52,560 nt of DNA from Nitrospirota bacterium (lineage in GTDB: Bacteria; Nitrospirota; Thermodesulfovibrionia; Thermodesulfovibrionales; UBA6898): positions 1 through 52,560 of the forward strand of contig JAKAHR010000024.1 of NCBI GenBank assembly GCA_021825365.1, in the 5' to 3' direction. A program made the position numbers and the translations under genes. Below are positions 34,735 to 43,137 of the stretch, in pieces. The notes beneath the pieces were generated by a model. That model had not been told where the DNA came from. It made no database searches and worked only from the letters and a program-made list of their open reading frames with translations. Every line of letters starts with the position of its first letter. Within the stretch, counting starts at the first letter, position 1.

Positions 34735-35577
34735 CTACCGGTTTTCAGGCATTGTGACATGCCCTGTTGCTTCAAGAATCTTTCTGCCCGCAGGAGATTG
34801 TACGAACCGTATGAATTGCGCGGCGGCCCCGCGGGCAGGCGGCTTGACGACGAAGTAGAGGTCGTGTGAAAGCGGATATTTGCCGTTTGCAACGTTCCGG
34901 ACAGACGGATAGACTCCGTTGAATGAAAGCATTTTGACTGATCTCTTCTCCGCGAGAATCAGGGCAAGATTGGTAAAGCCGAGGCCTCCGGGCGTCGTTT
35001 CGAGCAGATCGGCAGAATCCTGAGCGGTCTGGGCGCTCAGCATGCCCTTACGGGCCAGAGCGCTATCCAGCGCCATGCTCACTGCGGGAGAGACCGTCCT
35101 GAGGATGGTCATCTCATAATCTGTCGGAGGGCGGAGGATCAGACGTATGCGTTTTCCGTCGTGCCAGGTGCTTTTGGTCCCTTCGAGTATCCGGATTATC
35201 TCCGCGGTGGTGATGTCACCGGCGCTGACACCCTTTCCTACCGCAAAGACAAAGGGCGTCCTGCCATAGAGGGCAGACGTCAGCCCGAGACTCAGTTCTT
35301 CGTCCTTCAACTTTCTGATGCTGATGCCGATGTCAACGGCCCCGCTGGCAACGGCCTTGATACCGCCTCCGCTGCCGAGGCTCGGCAAGACCTTCACCTT
35401 TATGCCGGGATGCGACCGTTCGAAGGCCCCGGCCAGGATATTCATGGCGCCCAGGTCGCTTCCCGTCCCCCCGATGCGCACGACCTCTTCGACGCAGAGT
35501 GCCGATGGAGCAGCAAAGAGGAGTATGCCCAGCATGATAAGCGCCTGGCGAAACCTCGCAATCAATCCGTGCTTCAC
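34735..35577 (-). CDS. PstS/PBP-like phosphate or oxyanion substrate-binding protein
   Basis: A 280-residue exported binding protein. The signal peptide (about residues 8-27, ending FAAPSALC) precedes a PstS-like fold: RIGGTGSDLGAMNILAGAFERSHPGIKVKVLPSLGSGGGIKAVASGAVDIGISIR resembles the phosphate-binding loops of PstS (S-G-T and SGGG), and the C-terminus has GKYPLSHDLYFVVK. A cysteine at the signal end (SALCVEE) could be a lipobox (SALC). No permease genes are present; the partner is the downstream histidine kinase. GTG at 35577 is chosen because a TATAAT ends six bases before it; the longer open frame runs back across the divergent gene. Confidence 0.82.
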   Translation of the reverse strand: MKHGLIARFRQALIMLGILLFAAPSALCVEEVVRIGGTGSDLGAMNILAGAFERSHPGIKVKVLPSLGSGGGIKAVASGAVDIGISIRKLKDEELSLGLTSALYGRTPFVFAVGKGVSAGDITTAEIIRILEGTKSTWHDGKRIRLILRPPTDYEMTILRTVSPAVSMALDSALARKGMLSAQTAQDSADLLETTPGGLGFTNLALILAEKRSVKMLSFNGVYPSVRNVANGKYPLSHDLYFVVKPPARGAAAQFIRFVQSPAGRKILEATGHVTMPENR

Positions 35578-35583
35578 GCTTGT

Positions 35584-35611
35584 ATTATATATCAAATATG
35601 CGCGGAGTCCA
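35584..35611 (-). promoter_or_regulatory. Leaderless promoter of the binding-protein/kinase unit
   Basis: On the minus strand TGGACT (35611 to 35606), 16 bp and a perfect TATAAT (35589 to 35584) end six bases before the GTG at 35577. No Shine-Dalgarno sequence lies between. Confidence 0.55.
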
Positions 35612-35700
35612 GACGAATTTACGGCTTGACGGAGGCTGATATCCGACGACGCCCCGGCGTCATGTTTCGCCCCGGAAGGCGCCTTGAACGCCTTCTTCTT

Positions 35701-35728
35701 TTGGGATTTTTGGGGTATGCTGTAGTAT
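35701..35728 (+). promoter_or_regulatory. Candidate promoter of the beta-hydroxyacid dehydrogenase gene
   Basis: TTGGGA, 16 bp and TAGTAT, about 60 bases before the ATG at 35789. It is divergent from the binding-protein promoter about 90 bases away. Confidence 0.35.
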
Positions 35729-35788
35729 CGGAAACAGCCGAAGGCAGCGGGCAGGAAAGAAGGCTGCCGTGAATTTGCGGGAGGCGCC

Positions 35789-36655
35789 ATGAAGGCAGGA
35801 TTTATCGGTCTGGGACATCTGGGAAGGGCGATGGCGAAGCGGCTCATGGCTGAGGGAGTTGAGCTTGGCATATGGAACAGGACTCCTCAGAAGGCGGAGG
35901 GTCTCGGGGGCCGGCTCGCTGAAAGTCCTGCCAGCCTCATCTCCGCAGTTGATATCGTCTTCATCAACCTCTTTGACAGTGACGCGGTGCAGGCTGTTTT
36001 GTCGGGACCCGGAGGGCTTCTCAAGGCAGACTGTCAGGGGAAGATTGTGGTGGACACGACCACCAACCATTTCGATCGGGTGACTGATTTTCACCGGCTG
36101 ATGGCCGAGGCGGGGGCTTCCTACCTGGAGGCCCCGGTCCTGGGCAGCGTCGTTCCTGCGCAGCAGGGCAACCTGACTGTCCTCATATCCGGAGGGAAGG
36201 TCGCCTACGAGAAGGCACTGCCGCTGATCCGGAAGATCGGCAAGACAATCTTCTTTCTTGAAGAAGCCGGGCTGGCGACGAGGATGAAGCTCATCAACAA
36301 TCTCGTCCTCGGCTGCCTCATGGCCAGTCTCGCCGAGGCGGTCGCCTTCGGAGAAGACGTTGGAATTTCCCGGGCCCGGGTTATCGATATTCTGGCCGCG
36401 GGGGCGGGCAACTCCGGCGTCCTGAGCGCAAAGAAAGACAAGCTTCTTACTGATGATTTTTCAACGCAATTCTCCTCGTCGCTTATCTATAAAGACCTTC
36501 ACTATCTCCAGGACCTGGCACGGCAGCTGAAGAGGCCGCTGTTCACCGGGAGTGTCGCCAAGGAGGTGTACGGCATGACATTCTCCCGAGGGCTTGAGGG
36601 ACTCGATTTTTCGGCGGTATATATGCTCCTGAAGGAATTCGGGGGCCGATCCTGA
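35789..36655 (+). CDS. NAD(P)-dependent beta-hydroxyacid dehydrogenase (3-hydroxyisobutyrate/gamma-hydroxybutyrate type)
   Basis: A 288-residue dehydrogenase. The Rossmann motif GFIGLGHLGRAMAKRL and WNRTPQKAEGL (an Arg after beta-2, suggesting NADP) start the protein. The substrate signature EAPVLGSVVPAQQGNLTVLISG and catalytic lysine in MKLINNLVLG follow. The family includes 3-hydroxyisobutyrate dehydrogenase, tartronate semialdehyde reductase and GLYR-type succinic semialdehyde reductases; the sequence fits the last group best, but substrate cannot be settled. GGGAGG precedes the ATG. Confidence 0.9.
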   Translation: MKAGFIGLGHLGRAMAKRLMAEGVELGIWNRTPQKAEGLGGRLAESPASLISAVDIVFINLFDSDAVQAVLSGPGGLLKADCQGKIVVDTTTNHFDRVTDFHRLMAEAGASYLEAPVLGSVVPAQQGNLTVLISGGKVAYEKALPLIRKIGKTIFFLEEAGLATRMKLINNLVLGCLMASLAEAVAFGEDVGISRARVIDILAAGAGNSGVLSAKKDKLLTDDFSTQFSSSLIYKDLHYLQDLARQLKRPLFTGSVAKEVYGMTFSRGLEGLDFSAVYMLLKEFGGRS

Positions 36656-36746
36656 TGCCGGAGGATGAGGGACGACGGCGCTTCCTGTGGCAGGCCGTTT
36701 TCTGATGTCCGGATGCCCTCCCTGATGGTACCAGCATCCTCTTTTG

Positions 36747-36755
36747 TGTCATAAT
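36747..36755 (+). promoter_or_regulatory. Extended -10 promoter of the TPR lipoprotein gene, leaderless
   Basis: TGTCATAAT is an extended -10 element (TG, one base, CATAAT). Six A residues separate it from the ATG at 36762. No -35 and no Shine-Dalgarno sequence are seen. Confidence 0.45.
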
Positions 36756-36761
36756 AAAAAA

Positions 36762-38510
36762 ATGTTGCTATCACCTCTTCGCAAGAAGCAATTCCGGTGG
36801 GCGTATGCGCTCTGGGTCCTGCCCTGCGCGATCTTTGTGATACTGTCTTCCTGCGCCCCGAAGCAGGCGCGGGTTGCTGAAACGCCTGCTCCTCCTCCCC
36901 ATGCGAGCGAGGCTGATTACTACTATATCCTCGGCTATGACGCCTATATCAATTCCCAGTGGGACAGCGCCATCGAGAATTACCGGAAGGCGCTCGAATC
37001 TGATCCTGCATCCCCGTACCTGAGGACCCAGATCGCCATGGTCTTGTACCGCACCGGCAAGCTCAGCGCCGCCCTGGCTGAGGCCGAGGCGATTGTGAAG
37101 GAAAAGCCCGACTACCTGCCGGCGTTGATGATAGTCGGTGAAGTGTACTATGAACAGAAGCGTCTTGATGATTCGATCCGGGTCAGCAGAAGGATCCTGG
37201 AACTGGATCCGGAAGACCGGGACGCGGCCCTCTTTCTCGGCAGGCTGTACTACGCGAAGGACAACCTCGACGAGGCGGTGAAGACATTCGATCAGATCGT
37301 GGTGAAGGACCCCGATGATTTCGTTGCACTTGACTATCTCGGTTCCATCTATATCGACAAGAAAGATTATGTCAGGGCGGAGGAATATATCAGGCGGACT
37401 CTTGAAATCAGGCCGGACCTTGACACCGCATACTTCAAGCTGGGCCTGATCGACGAGATGCGCGAGAACCTGAAGGGCGCTGCGGAGAAGTACGAAAAGA
37501 CGATAGAACTTAACCCGCATAACGGCGAGGCCCGCGAGCGGCTCGGCCAGGTCTATCTCAAGCAGAAGGAGTATGGCAGGGCGATTGACGAGTTTCAGAA
37601 GCTGAGTAAACGCCAGCCCGAGAACATCGACGTGCACGTACGGCTCGGCCTGCTCTATTTCGAGGAGAGGCAGCACCAGCGGGCGCTCGAGGAGTTCAGG
37701 TTCGCCCTGAAGGCGCGGCCGGACAACAGTGCCATACGATACTACCTCGCCCTGGTGCTCGAAGAGACGGAGCGGAACGAGGAGGCTGCGGCAGAGCTGA
37801 AGACGATCCTGGCTGCTGAACCCAGGAATATCAACGCATTCCTGCACCTGGCCTTCGTCTACACGCGGCTCAAGCGCGACGAAGACGCGATAAAGGTTTA
37901 TGAGGAAATCCTCGAGTTCGAAAAGGACAAGGCTGAGGTGTATTCATACCTTGCTACCGCGTATATCCAGCGGAAGGAGTATGAGAAGGCGTTGAAGGTG
38001 CTCGACGGCGGCCTTGCCCGGTTCCGCGACAATGATGACCTGCACTTCAGCCGCGCCGTGGTGATGGAGAAACTTGGCAAGTTCGACGAGATGGTGGCTG
38101 AACTCAAGAAGGCGATCGAGCTTAACCCGAAGAATACCGACGCGCTTAACTACCTCGGGTATTCGTATGCGGAGAAGGGCATACACCTGGATGAGGCGGA
38201 GTCCCTTGTCGGCCGGGCGCTGGAGGCAAAGCCGGACAACGGGTATATCCTCGACAGTCTCGGCTGGGTCTATTACAAGCAGGGGAAGCTGGAGAAGGCA
38301 TTTGAACTGATCAAGAGGGCTTCCCAGGCGACAAAGGACGATCCGGTCGTGCTCGAGCATCTTGGCGATATCTACCATTCTTTGAACGAACCACGGAAGG
38401 CTGCCGACGCGTGGGAGAAGTCCCTCCTGCACCACGAAAAGGAGGAGGGGCTGAAGGAGCGGGTCGAAAAAAAGATCCGGGAGCTCGGCCTCCCTGCACA
38501 GGGCCGTTAG
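36762..38510 (+). CDS. TPR-repeat lipoprotein
   Basis: A 582-residue protein with a lipoprotein signal: basic start, hydrophobic core and lipobox LSSC with C31. The mature part is a chain of about 14 tetratricopeptide repeats (for example LGYDAYINSQWDSAIENYRKALESDP, LGRLYYAKDNLDEAVKTFDQIV, LGWVYYKQGKLEKAFELIKRASQ). It is probably anchored to a periplasmic face as a protein-protein scaffold; similar proteins occur near export or envelope assembly genes. An upstream TTG in frame lies before the promoter -10, so ATG at 36762 is used. ispE follows after 26 bases. Confidence 0.9.
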   Translation: MLLSPLRKKQFRWAYALWVLPCAIFVILSSCAPKQARVAETPAPPPHASEADYYYILGYDAYINSQWDSAIENYRKALESDPASPYLRTQIAMVLYRTGKLSAALAEAEAIVKEKPDYLPALMIVGEVYYEQKRLDDSIRVSRRILELDPEDRDAALFLGRLYYAKDNLDEAVKTFDQIVVKDPDDFVALDYLGSIYIDKKDYVRAEEYIRRTLEIRPDLDTAYFKLGLIDEMRENLKGAAEKYEKTIELNPHNGEARERLGQVYLKQKEYGRAIDEFQKLSKRQPENIDVHVRLGLLYFEERQHQRALEEFRFALKARPDNSAIRYYLALVLEETERNEEAAAELKTILAAEPRNINAFLHLAFVYTRLKRDEDAIKVYEEILEFEKDKAEVYSYLATAYIQRKEYEKALKVLDGGLARFRDNDDLHFSRAVVMEKLGKFDEMVAELKKAIELNPKNTDALNYLGYSYAEKGIHLDEAESLVGRALEAKPDNGYILDSLGWVYYKQGKLEKAFELIKRASQATKDDPVVLEHLGDIYHSLNEPRKAADAWEKSLLHHEKEEGLKERVEKKIRELGLPAQGR

Positions 38511-38536
38511 TTGTCCGCAGCCGGGGACGACGCGAC

Positions 38537-39418
38537 ATGAAACTGGATCTCAGGGCTCCGGCGAAGATCAACTGGTTCCTCTCGGTTATCCGGAAACGGG
38601 GCGATGGCTACCACGATATCTCCTCGGTCATGCAGTGCGTGAGCCTCTTTGACCGTATATCCCTCGAACACTCCGCCTCCCTGGAACTCCGTACCGATAT
38701 GGACCTTCCGGCTGAGCAGAATCTCGTCTACAGGGCGGCTGCTCTCCTGAAAGAATGGGCCGGGTATGGAGGCGGGGCGGTCATCAGCCTGACGAAGAAC
38801 ATCCCCTCGGCAGCCGGACTGGGGGGCGGCAGCAGCGATGCTGCGACGACGCTCCTGGGGTTGAACCGCCTGTGGGAGCTGAACCTCCCGGTCGCGGTTC
38901 TTTCTGAACTTGCCGGCAGGATAGGCTCGGACGTGCCCTTTTTTATCCGGGGACCCCTGGCCTTCGCCGAGGGGCGGGGAGAGCGGCTGACCCCCCTGTC
39001 CCTGCAGGACCCGGAGAGCCCCGTCTGGCTGCTCCTGGTGAAGCCGCCGCTGTCGGTTTCCACGGCGTGGGCGTACGGCCGGTATGTTCCGAAGTTGACA
39101 AAAAAGGTCATTGATATTAAACTGTTCTGTCTATCCCTTGCCGGGAAAGACTTTGTTTCCTTGCGTCAAATGGTCTTCAATGACCTTGAAGAGGCGGTAT
39201 CCGGACGGTACCCGGTGATCGCTGAAATCAAGGAGGCGCTTCTGAGAAGCGGCGCCGCGGTCGCCTCCATGAGCGGAAGCGGGCCGACGGTCTTTGGCGT
39301 TTTCGGGAACCGTGATGAGGCTGTTACTGCGTCAGGCCGCATGGGAGGGCACTGGTGCAGTGTGGTGAGTACTTTGACCGCGGCTGTTCATCAAACGGGA
39401 CAGGAGGAAGCACCCTGA
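38537..39418 (+). CDS. ispE: 4-diphosphocytidyl-2-C-methyl-D-erythritol kinase
   Basis: A 293-residue GHMP kinase of the methylerythritol phosphate isoprenoid pathway; it phosphorylates the 2-OH of CDP-methylerythritol. LRAPAKINWFLSVIRKRGDGYHDISSVMQ is the substrate region, PSAAGLGGGSSDA (90-102) the ATP loop and MSGSGPTVFGVF the third GHMP motif. ATG at 38537 matches the family N-terminus; an open frame from 38411 overlaps the TPR gene and is rejected. It is followed by tRNA-Gln and prs, an order seen in many anaerobic Gram-negatives. Confidence 0.96.
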   Translation: MKLDLRAPAKINWFLSVIRKRGDGYHDISSVMQCVSLFDRISLEHSASLELRTDMDLPAEQNLVYRAAALLKEWAGYGGGAVISLTKNIPSAAGLGGGSSDAATTLLGLNRLWELNLPVAVLSELAGRIGSDVPFFIRGPLAFAEGRGERLTPLSLQDPESPVWLLLVKPPLSVSTAWAYGRYVPKLTKKVIDIKLFCLSLAGKDFVSLRQMVFNDLEEAVSGRYPVIAEIKEALLRSGAAVASMSGSGPTVFGVFGNRDEAVTASGRMGGHWCSVVSTLTAAVHQTGQEEAP

Positions 39419-39460
39419 TGTCATCCGGAGCGGTTCCGTCGACAGTCTTCTGTTCGCTAA

Positions 39461-39535
39461 TGGGGCGTCGACAAACGGCAAGTCAGGAGATTTTGGATCT
39501 CCCATGTGGAGGTTCGAATCCTCCCGCCCCAGCCA
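39461..39535 (+). tRNA. tRNA-Gln (anticodon TTG), CCA encoded
   Basis: A full cloverleaf is visible. The acceptor stem pairs TGGGGCG (39461-39467) with CGCCCCA (39525-39531). The anticodon stem GGAGA/TCTCC encloses the loop TTTTGGA with anticodon TTG. The T arm reads GGAGG-TTCGAAT-CCTCC. Discriminator G is at 39532 and an encoded CCA at 39533-39535. U-G/G-rich acceptor ends of this type are typical of tRNA-Gln. It lies between ispE and prs. Confidence 0.95.
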
Positions 39536-39627
39536 GTCCTGAAGGGTCTTTATCGTCGGGATGAAGGAGTAGAGGTTTCACGAAAAAATGCCTGGCGGTC
39601 CGCGGGGCTGACGGGCAAGGGGGTACG

Positions 39628-40572
39628 ATGCTGCAGGGTATGAAACTTTTCACGGGCACGGCGCATATTTCTCTGGCCAGGGAGGTGGCCGCGTGCCTGA
39701 ATATGCCGTTGGGCGACGCGACCGTCTCGAACTTCAGCGACGGTGAGATACTCGTCAGACTGAATGAGAATGTGCGGGGCTCCGACGTCTTTGTAGTGCA
39801 GCCGACATGCGTGCCGGTGAATAACAGCATTATGGAGCTGCTCCTGATCATCGATGCCCTGAAGAGGGCCTCGGCCGGCAGGATAACCGCCGTAATTCCG
39901 TACTACGGATATGCGCGTCAGGACAGGAAGGTGCAGCCCCGGGTTCCCATCTCCGCCAAGATGGTGGCCGATCTGATCGCCACGGTGGGGACGAACCGGG
40001 TGCTGACAGTCGATCTGCACGCAGGACAGATACAGGGGTTTTTCAACATCCCGGTGGACAACCTGTACGCAACGCCGGTATTGCTGGACTATGTGAACAA
40101 GCATTATGATGCCGCCCGACTCGTTGTCGTCTCGCCGGATGCGGGTGGCGTGGAGCGTGCCAGGGCGTTTGCGAAGCGCCTCAAGTGTTCCATCGCGATT
40201 GTTGACAAGCGGCGGGAGAAGGCCAATGAGTGCGAAGTGATGAATGTCATCGGCGACGTGGACAAGATGGACGCCCTCATCCTCGATGACATGGTCGACA
40301 CCGCGGGCACCATGGCCCAGGCAGCGGCCGCACTGAAGGGAAAGGGCGCACGCAAGGTTTCGGCAGCCTGCACCCATGCGGTGCTCTCGGGTGTGGCCGT
40401 TGACCGGATAAATAAGTCGGTGATCGACGAGATGATCGTTACCAACACGATACAGCTCAACAGCAAGCAGGAGAGCTGCAAGAAACTGACGGTGTTGAGC
40501 ATAGCGCCTCTTCTGGGAGAGGCGATCAAACGAATTCATGAAGAATCGTCCATAAGTTCGTTATTTGTGTAG
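39628..40572 (+). CDS. prs: Ribose-phosphate pyrophosphokinase
   Basis: A 314-residue class I PRPP synthase, which transfers diphosphate from ATP to ribose 5-phosphate for nucleotide, histidine and tryptophan synthesis. Motifs are [54 protein letters not shown], catalytic H131 in [11 protein letters not shown] and the PRPP loop DDMVDTAGT (220-228). The ATG at 39628 has GGGGG upstream; a second ATG four codons in is closer to the family start (MKLFTG) but has a weaker site. It overlaps nothing and is followed by rplY after 10 bases. Confidence 0.96.
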   Translation: MLQGMKLFTGTAHISLAREVAACLNMPLGDATVSNFSDGEILVRLNENVRGSDVFVVQPTCVPVNNSIMELLLIIDALKRASAGRITAVIPYYGYARQDRKVQPRVPISAKMVADLIATVGTNRVLTVDLHAGQIQGFFNIPVDNLYATPVLLDYVNKHYDAARLVVVSPDAGGVERARAFAKRLKCSIAIVDKRREKANECEVMNVIGDVDKMDALILDDMVDTAGTMAQAAAALKGKGARKVSAACTHAVLSGVAVDRINKSVIDEMIVTNTIQLNSKQESCKKLTVLSIAPLLGEAIKRIHEESSISSLFV

Positions 40573-40582
40573 AGGAGGAGAT

Positions 40583-41257
40583 ATGGAAAGGATCAGCATA
40601 GCAGCGGAGAAGAGGGAAAGAAGCGGGAAAGGGGTTGCCCGTTCACTGAGAAGGGATGGCAAGATCCCAGCCGTTCTCTATAGAGAAGGAAGGTCGCAGT
40701 CCATCCAGCTCGGCAGAAAAGATCTGGTCAGACTCGTCAATGCGGCGACCGCGGAGCAGATCATGTTCGACCTTCAGTTCGCCGACGGCGAGCGGAAGCT
40801 GGCACTTCTGAAAGACTTCCAGGTGGACCCTATTCGGGGCGAGCTTCTCCATACCGACTTCTTCGAGGTCTCGCTCACCGAAAAGGTCAAGGTCACGATT
40901 CACGTGACGACCGAGGGCGAGCCGATCGGGGTCAAGAGGGACGGCGGCATGATGCAGCAGGTCCTCAGGGAGGTGGAGGTCGAGTGCCTGCCTGACAATA
41001 TCCCCGGCAAGATCAGGCTCGATATCTCGAAGCTCGAGATCGGCCAGTCCATCCACGTGAGCGATCTCACCTTCGGTGAGGGGGTAAAGGTTATATCCGA
41101 CCCCCACGAGGTCATCGTGACGGTGGTCACGGCCGTAGTCGAGGCCGCTCCGGTGGCAGAGGCAGCCGTCGAGGCGGCGCCCGCTGAACCCGAGGTGGTG
41201 AAGAAGGGCAAGAAAGAGGAAGAGGGGGCTGAAAAGGCCGAGAAGAAGGAGAAGTAA
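40583..41257 (+). CDS. rplY: 50S ribosomal protein L25 (general stress protein Ctc type)
   Basis: A 224-residue long-form L25. The N-terminal 5S rRNA-binding domain (about 1-90: AEKRERSGKGVARSLRRDGKIPAVLYREG) is followed by the Ctc/TL5 beta domain (about 95-185) and a low-complexity Ala/Glu/Lys tail. GGAGGAG precedes the ATG at 40583. The prs-rplY-pth order is common and probably one transcript; pth starts three bases after its stop. Confidence 0.95.
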   Translation: MERISIAAEKRERSGKGVARSLRRDGKIPAVLYREGRSQSIQLGRKDLVRLVNAATAEQIMFDLQFADGERKLALLKDFQVDPIRGELLHTDFFEVSLTEKVKVTIHVTTEGEPIGVKRDGGMMQQVLREVEVECLPDNIPGKIRLDISKLEIGQSIHVSDLTFGEGVKVISDPHEVIVTVVTAVVEAAPVAEAAVEAAPAEPEVVKKGKKEEEGAEKAEKKEK

Positions 41258-41260
41258 TCG

Positions 41261-41812
41261 TTGTGGCTCGTGGTCGGTCTCGGAAACCCGGGAAGGAAAT
41301 ACGCCAGGACGCGTCATAACGTTGGGTTTCTCGTTGCCGAGGCGCTTGCCGGGGCGAACCGGCTTCTCTTTCAGGACAGAACGGATTACAGATTATGCAA
41401 GGGCTCCATGGGGGATGCATCGATCGTCCTCCTGGAGCCTTTGACGTTTATGAACAGAAGCGGCTCGGCCGTGAAGAAGGTGATGGACAGGATGAATATC
41501 CCCGCGGAGAACATCGTCGTGGTCCATGATGATCTCGATCTTCAGACAGGGAAGCTGCGGATCCGCAAGACAGGCTCTTCGGGAGGTCACCGGGGTGTCG
41601 AGTCCGTCATTCAGAGTATCGCGTCGAGGGATTTCGTGAGGGTCAGGATCGGCATCGGACGGGACCCTTTCATGGCGACGGAGGACTACGTTCTCTCGAA
41701 GTTCTCGAAGGTTGAGGCGTCGCTCATCAGCGACGCCGTCGAAAAGGCGGTCGATGCGGTCGGTGTGATCGTCGCCGAAGGCGTTGAAAAGGCGATGAGC
41801 CGATTTAACTAG
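41261..41812 (+). CDS. pth: Peptidyl-tRNA hydrolase
   Basis: A 183-residue hydrolase that releases peptides from prematurely dissociated peptidyl-tRNA. VVGLGNPGRKYARTRHNVGF holds catalytic H19 and substrate N9; PLTFMNRSG, VVHDDLDLQTGKLRIRKTGSSGGHRGVESV complete the active site. The start codon is TTG with AAGGAG nine bases upstream; a later in-frame start would remove the first strand. The C-terminus ends EGVEKAMSRFN, as usual. It closes the prs-rplY-pth unit. Confidence 0.95.
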   Translation: MWLVVGLGNPGRKYARTRHNVGFLVAEALAGANRLLFQDRTDYRLCKGSMGDASIVLLEPLTFMNRSGSAVKKVMDRMNIPAENIVVVHDDLDLQTGKLRIRKTGSSGGHRGVESVIQSIASRDFVRVRIGIGRDPFMATEDYVLSKFSKVEASLISDAVEKAVDAVGVIVAEGVEKAMSRFN

Positions 41813-41899
41813 TCGAGGAGCAGGGAGACGCCGGACGGCGATGCCTTGTCTCGAGGGGTAGCACTTCTATCAGCATATCAGTCTTTTCCTGTCTTTTCC

Positions 41900-41928
41900 T
41901 TGACAACTTCCCGATAATACAATAAACT
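41900..41928 (+). promoter_or_regulatory. Leaderless promoter of tpiA-secG
   Basis: TTGACA (41900-41905), a 17-bp spacer and TAAACT (41923-41928). The ATG at 41937 is eight bases further on and nothing resembling a Shine-Dalgarno sequence precedes it. The upstream copy of GTCTTTTCCT is a short direct repeat (41881-41900). Confidence 0.7.
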
Positions 41929-41936
41929 AACCACTT

Positions 41937-42683
41937 ATGAAGGCATTCATCGCCGCCAACTGGAAGATGAACAAGACGGTCGCCGAGACGCGGGAGTTCA
42001 TGAAGACTTTTGTCCCCCTCGTCAAGGACGCATCAGACGTTGACATTGTCATCGCCCCGCCGTTTACAGCCCTTGCGGCAGCGGCGGAGGAGATGAAGGG
42101 CAGCGCTGTACAGCTCTCGTCCCAGGACGTCTTCTGGGAGGAGAAGGGCGCCTTTACCGGTGAGGTCGCGCCCGGTATGCTCCTTGACGCCGGCTGCAGG
42201 CACGTCATCATCGGGCACTCGGAGCGGCGGCAGTATTTCCATGAAGACGACGCTGTGGTGAACAAGAAGGTCAAGTCGGCCCGCAAGGCAGGCCTGGGCG
42301 TCATCTTCTGCTGCGGCGAGTCGCTCGATGAGCGGGAATCGGGAAAGACCTTTGACGTGATTCGCAGGGAAGTTGAGATGGGCCTCGTGGGCGTTGAGCC
42401 GGAGCAGTTGGTGGTAGCCTACGAACCGATCTGGGCGATCGGCACCGGCAAGACCGCGACCCCTGATCAGGCCCAGGAGGTGCATGCCTTCATAGCCGGT
42501 GTGCTCACCAAGGTATATGGAAATAAGTCCGGGATTATTCGTATAATATACGGCGGCAGCGTCACGCCTGATAACGTCGATATCCTCATGGGATGCAAGG
42601 ACATCAGCGGCGCTCTTGTGGGCGGAGCAAGCCTCAAACCGGACAGCTTCAGCCGCATAGTTCACTTTAAGAAGGAGAAGTAA
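41937..42683 (+). CDS. tpiA: Triosephosphate isomerase
   Basis: A 248-residue TIM-barrel enzyme interconverting dihydroxyacetone phosphate and glyceraldehyde 3-phosphate. Catalytic residues are N8 and K10 (AANWKMNKT), H94 (IIGHSERR) and E163 (AYEPIWAIGTG), and the phosphate loop appears as YGGSVTPDN. Its start lies at the predicted transcription start. The stop overlaps the secG ATG by one base, so the two genes are coupled, a common tpiA-secG arrangement. Confidence 0.97.
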   Translation: MKAFIAANWKMNKTVAETREFMKTFVPLVKDASDVDIVIAPPFTALAAAAEEMKGSAVQLSSQDVFWEEKGAFTGEVAPGMLLDAGCRHVIIGHSERRQYFHEDDAVVNKKVKSARKAGLGVIFCCGESLDERESGKTFDVIRREVEMGLVGVEPEQLVVAYEPIWAIGTGKTATPDQAQEVHAFIAGVLTKVYGNKSGIIRIIYGGSVTPDNVDILMGCKDISGALVGGASLKPDSFSRIVHFKKEK

Positions 42684-43048
42684 TGCTTTTTACCCTGGTC
42701 CTTATCTTCCATGTCATTGTCTGTTTGTTCCTGATCTTTATCGTTCTTATCCAGAGCGGAAAAGGGGCTGAACTCGGAGCGGCCTTCGGCGGCTCCAGCC
42801 AGACGCTCTTCGGTGCACGCGGCGCTGCCACGTTCTTCAGCAAGCTGACGACCATCGCTGCCGTTGTATTCATGCTTACTTCCTTTTCCCTGGCCGTGCT
42901 GACCACCAGGGGCGGATCAGTCGTCAAAAAGCTGCCTGCAGCGACAGAGCAGAAGAAGGCGATCCCCCAGGGCCCCCAAGGGCCGTTGGCGCCGACGCAG
43001 GGACAGCAGGCCCCGGCACCCGCAGCCCCGGCAGCGCCCTCAAAGTAG
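42683..43048 (+). CDS. secG: Preprotein translocase subunit SecG
   Basis: A 121-residue subunit of the SecYEG channel. Two membrane segments (about 2-22 and 52-74) flank the conserved cytoplasmic loop IVLIQSGKGAELGAAFGGSSQTLFGARGAATFFSK. The C-terminal 45 residues are a Pro/Ala/Gln-rich tail, common in SecG of several phyla. It is coupled to tpiA by a one-base overlap and followed by a terminator. Confidence 0.95.
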   Translation: MLFTLVLIFHVIVCLFLIFIVLIQSGKGAELGAAFGGSSQTLFGARGAATFFSKLTTIAAVVFMLTSFSLAVLTTRGGSVVKKLPAATEQKKAIPQGPQGPLAPTQGQQAPAPAAPAAPSK

Positions 43049-43072
43049 TTTCTACGCGTTCTCTTGATTGAC

Positions 43073-43099
43073 AGGGACGGCTGACCGCCGTCCCTTTTT
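43073..43099 (+). terminator. Rho-independent terminator after secG
   Basis: AGGGACGGC (43073-43081) and GCCGTCCCT (43087-43095) form a perfect 9-bp stem with a TGACC loop followed by T residues. Confidence 0.85.
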
Positions 43100-43137
43100 C
43101 ATTGGCTATCCCCGATCCGGGCTCTTCGCAGACAGGG

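Noticed and set aside
35578..35871. Longer N-terminus of the binding protein starting at 35871
   Set aside because: It would run into the divergent dehydrogenase gene and bury the signal peptide more than 100 residues inside. The GTG at 35577 restores a proper signal sequence.
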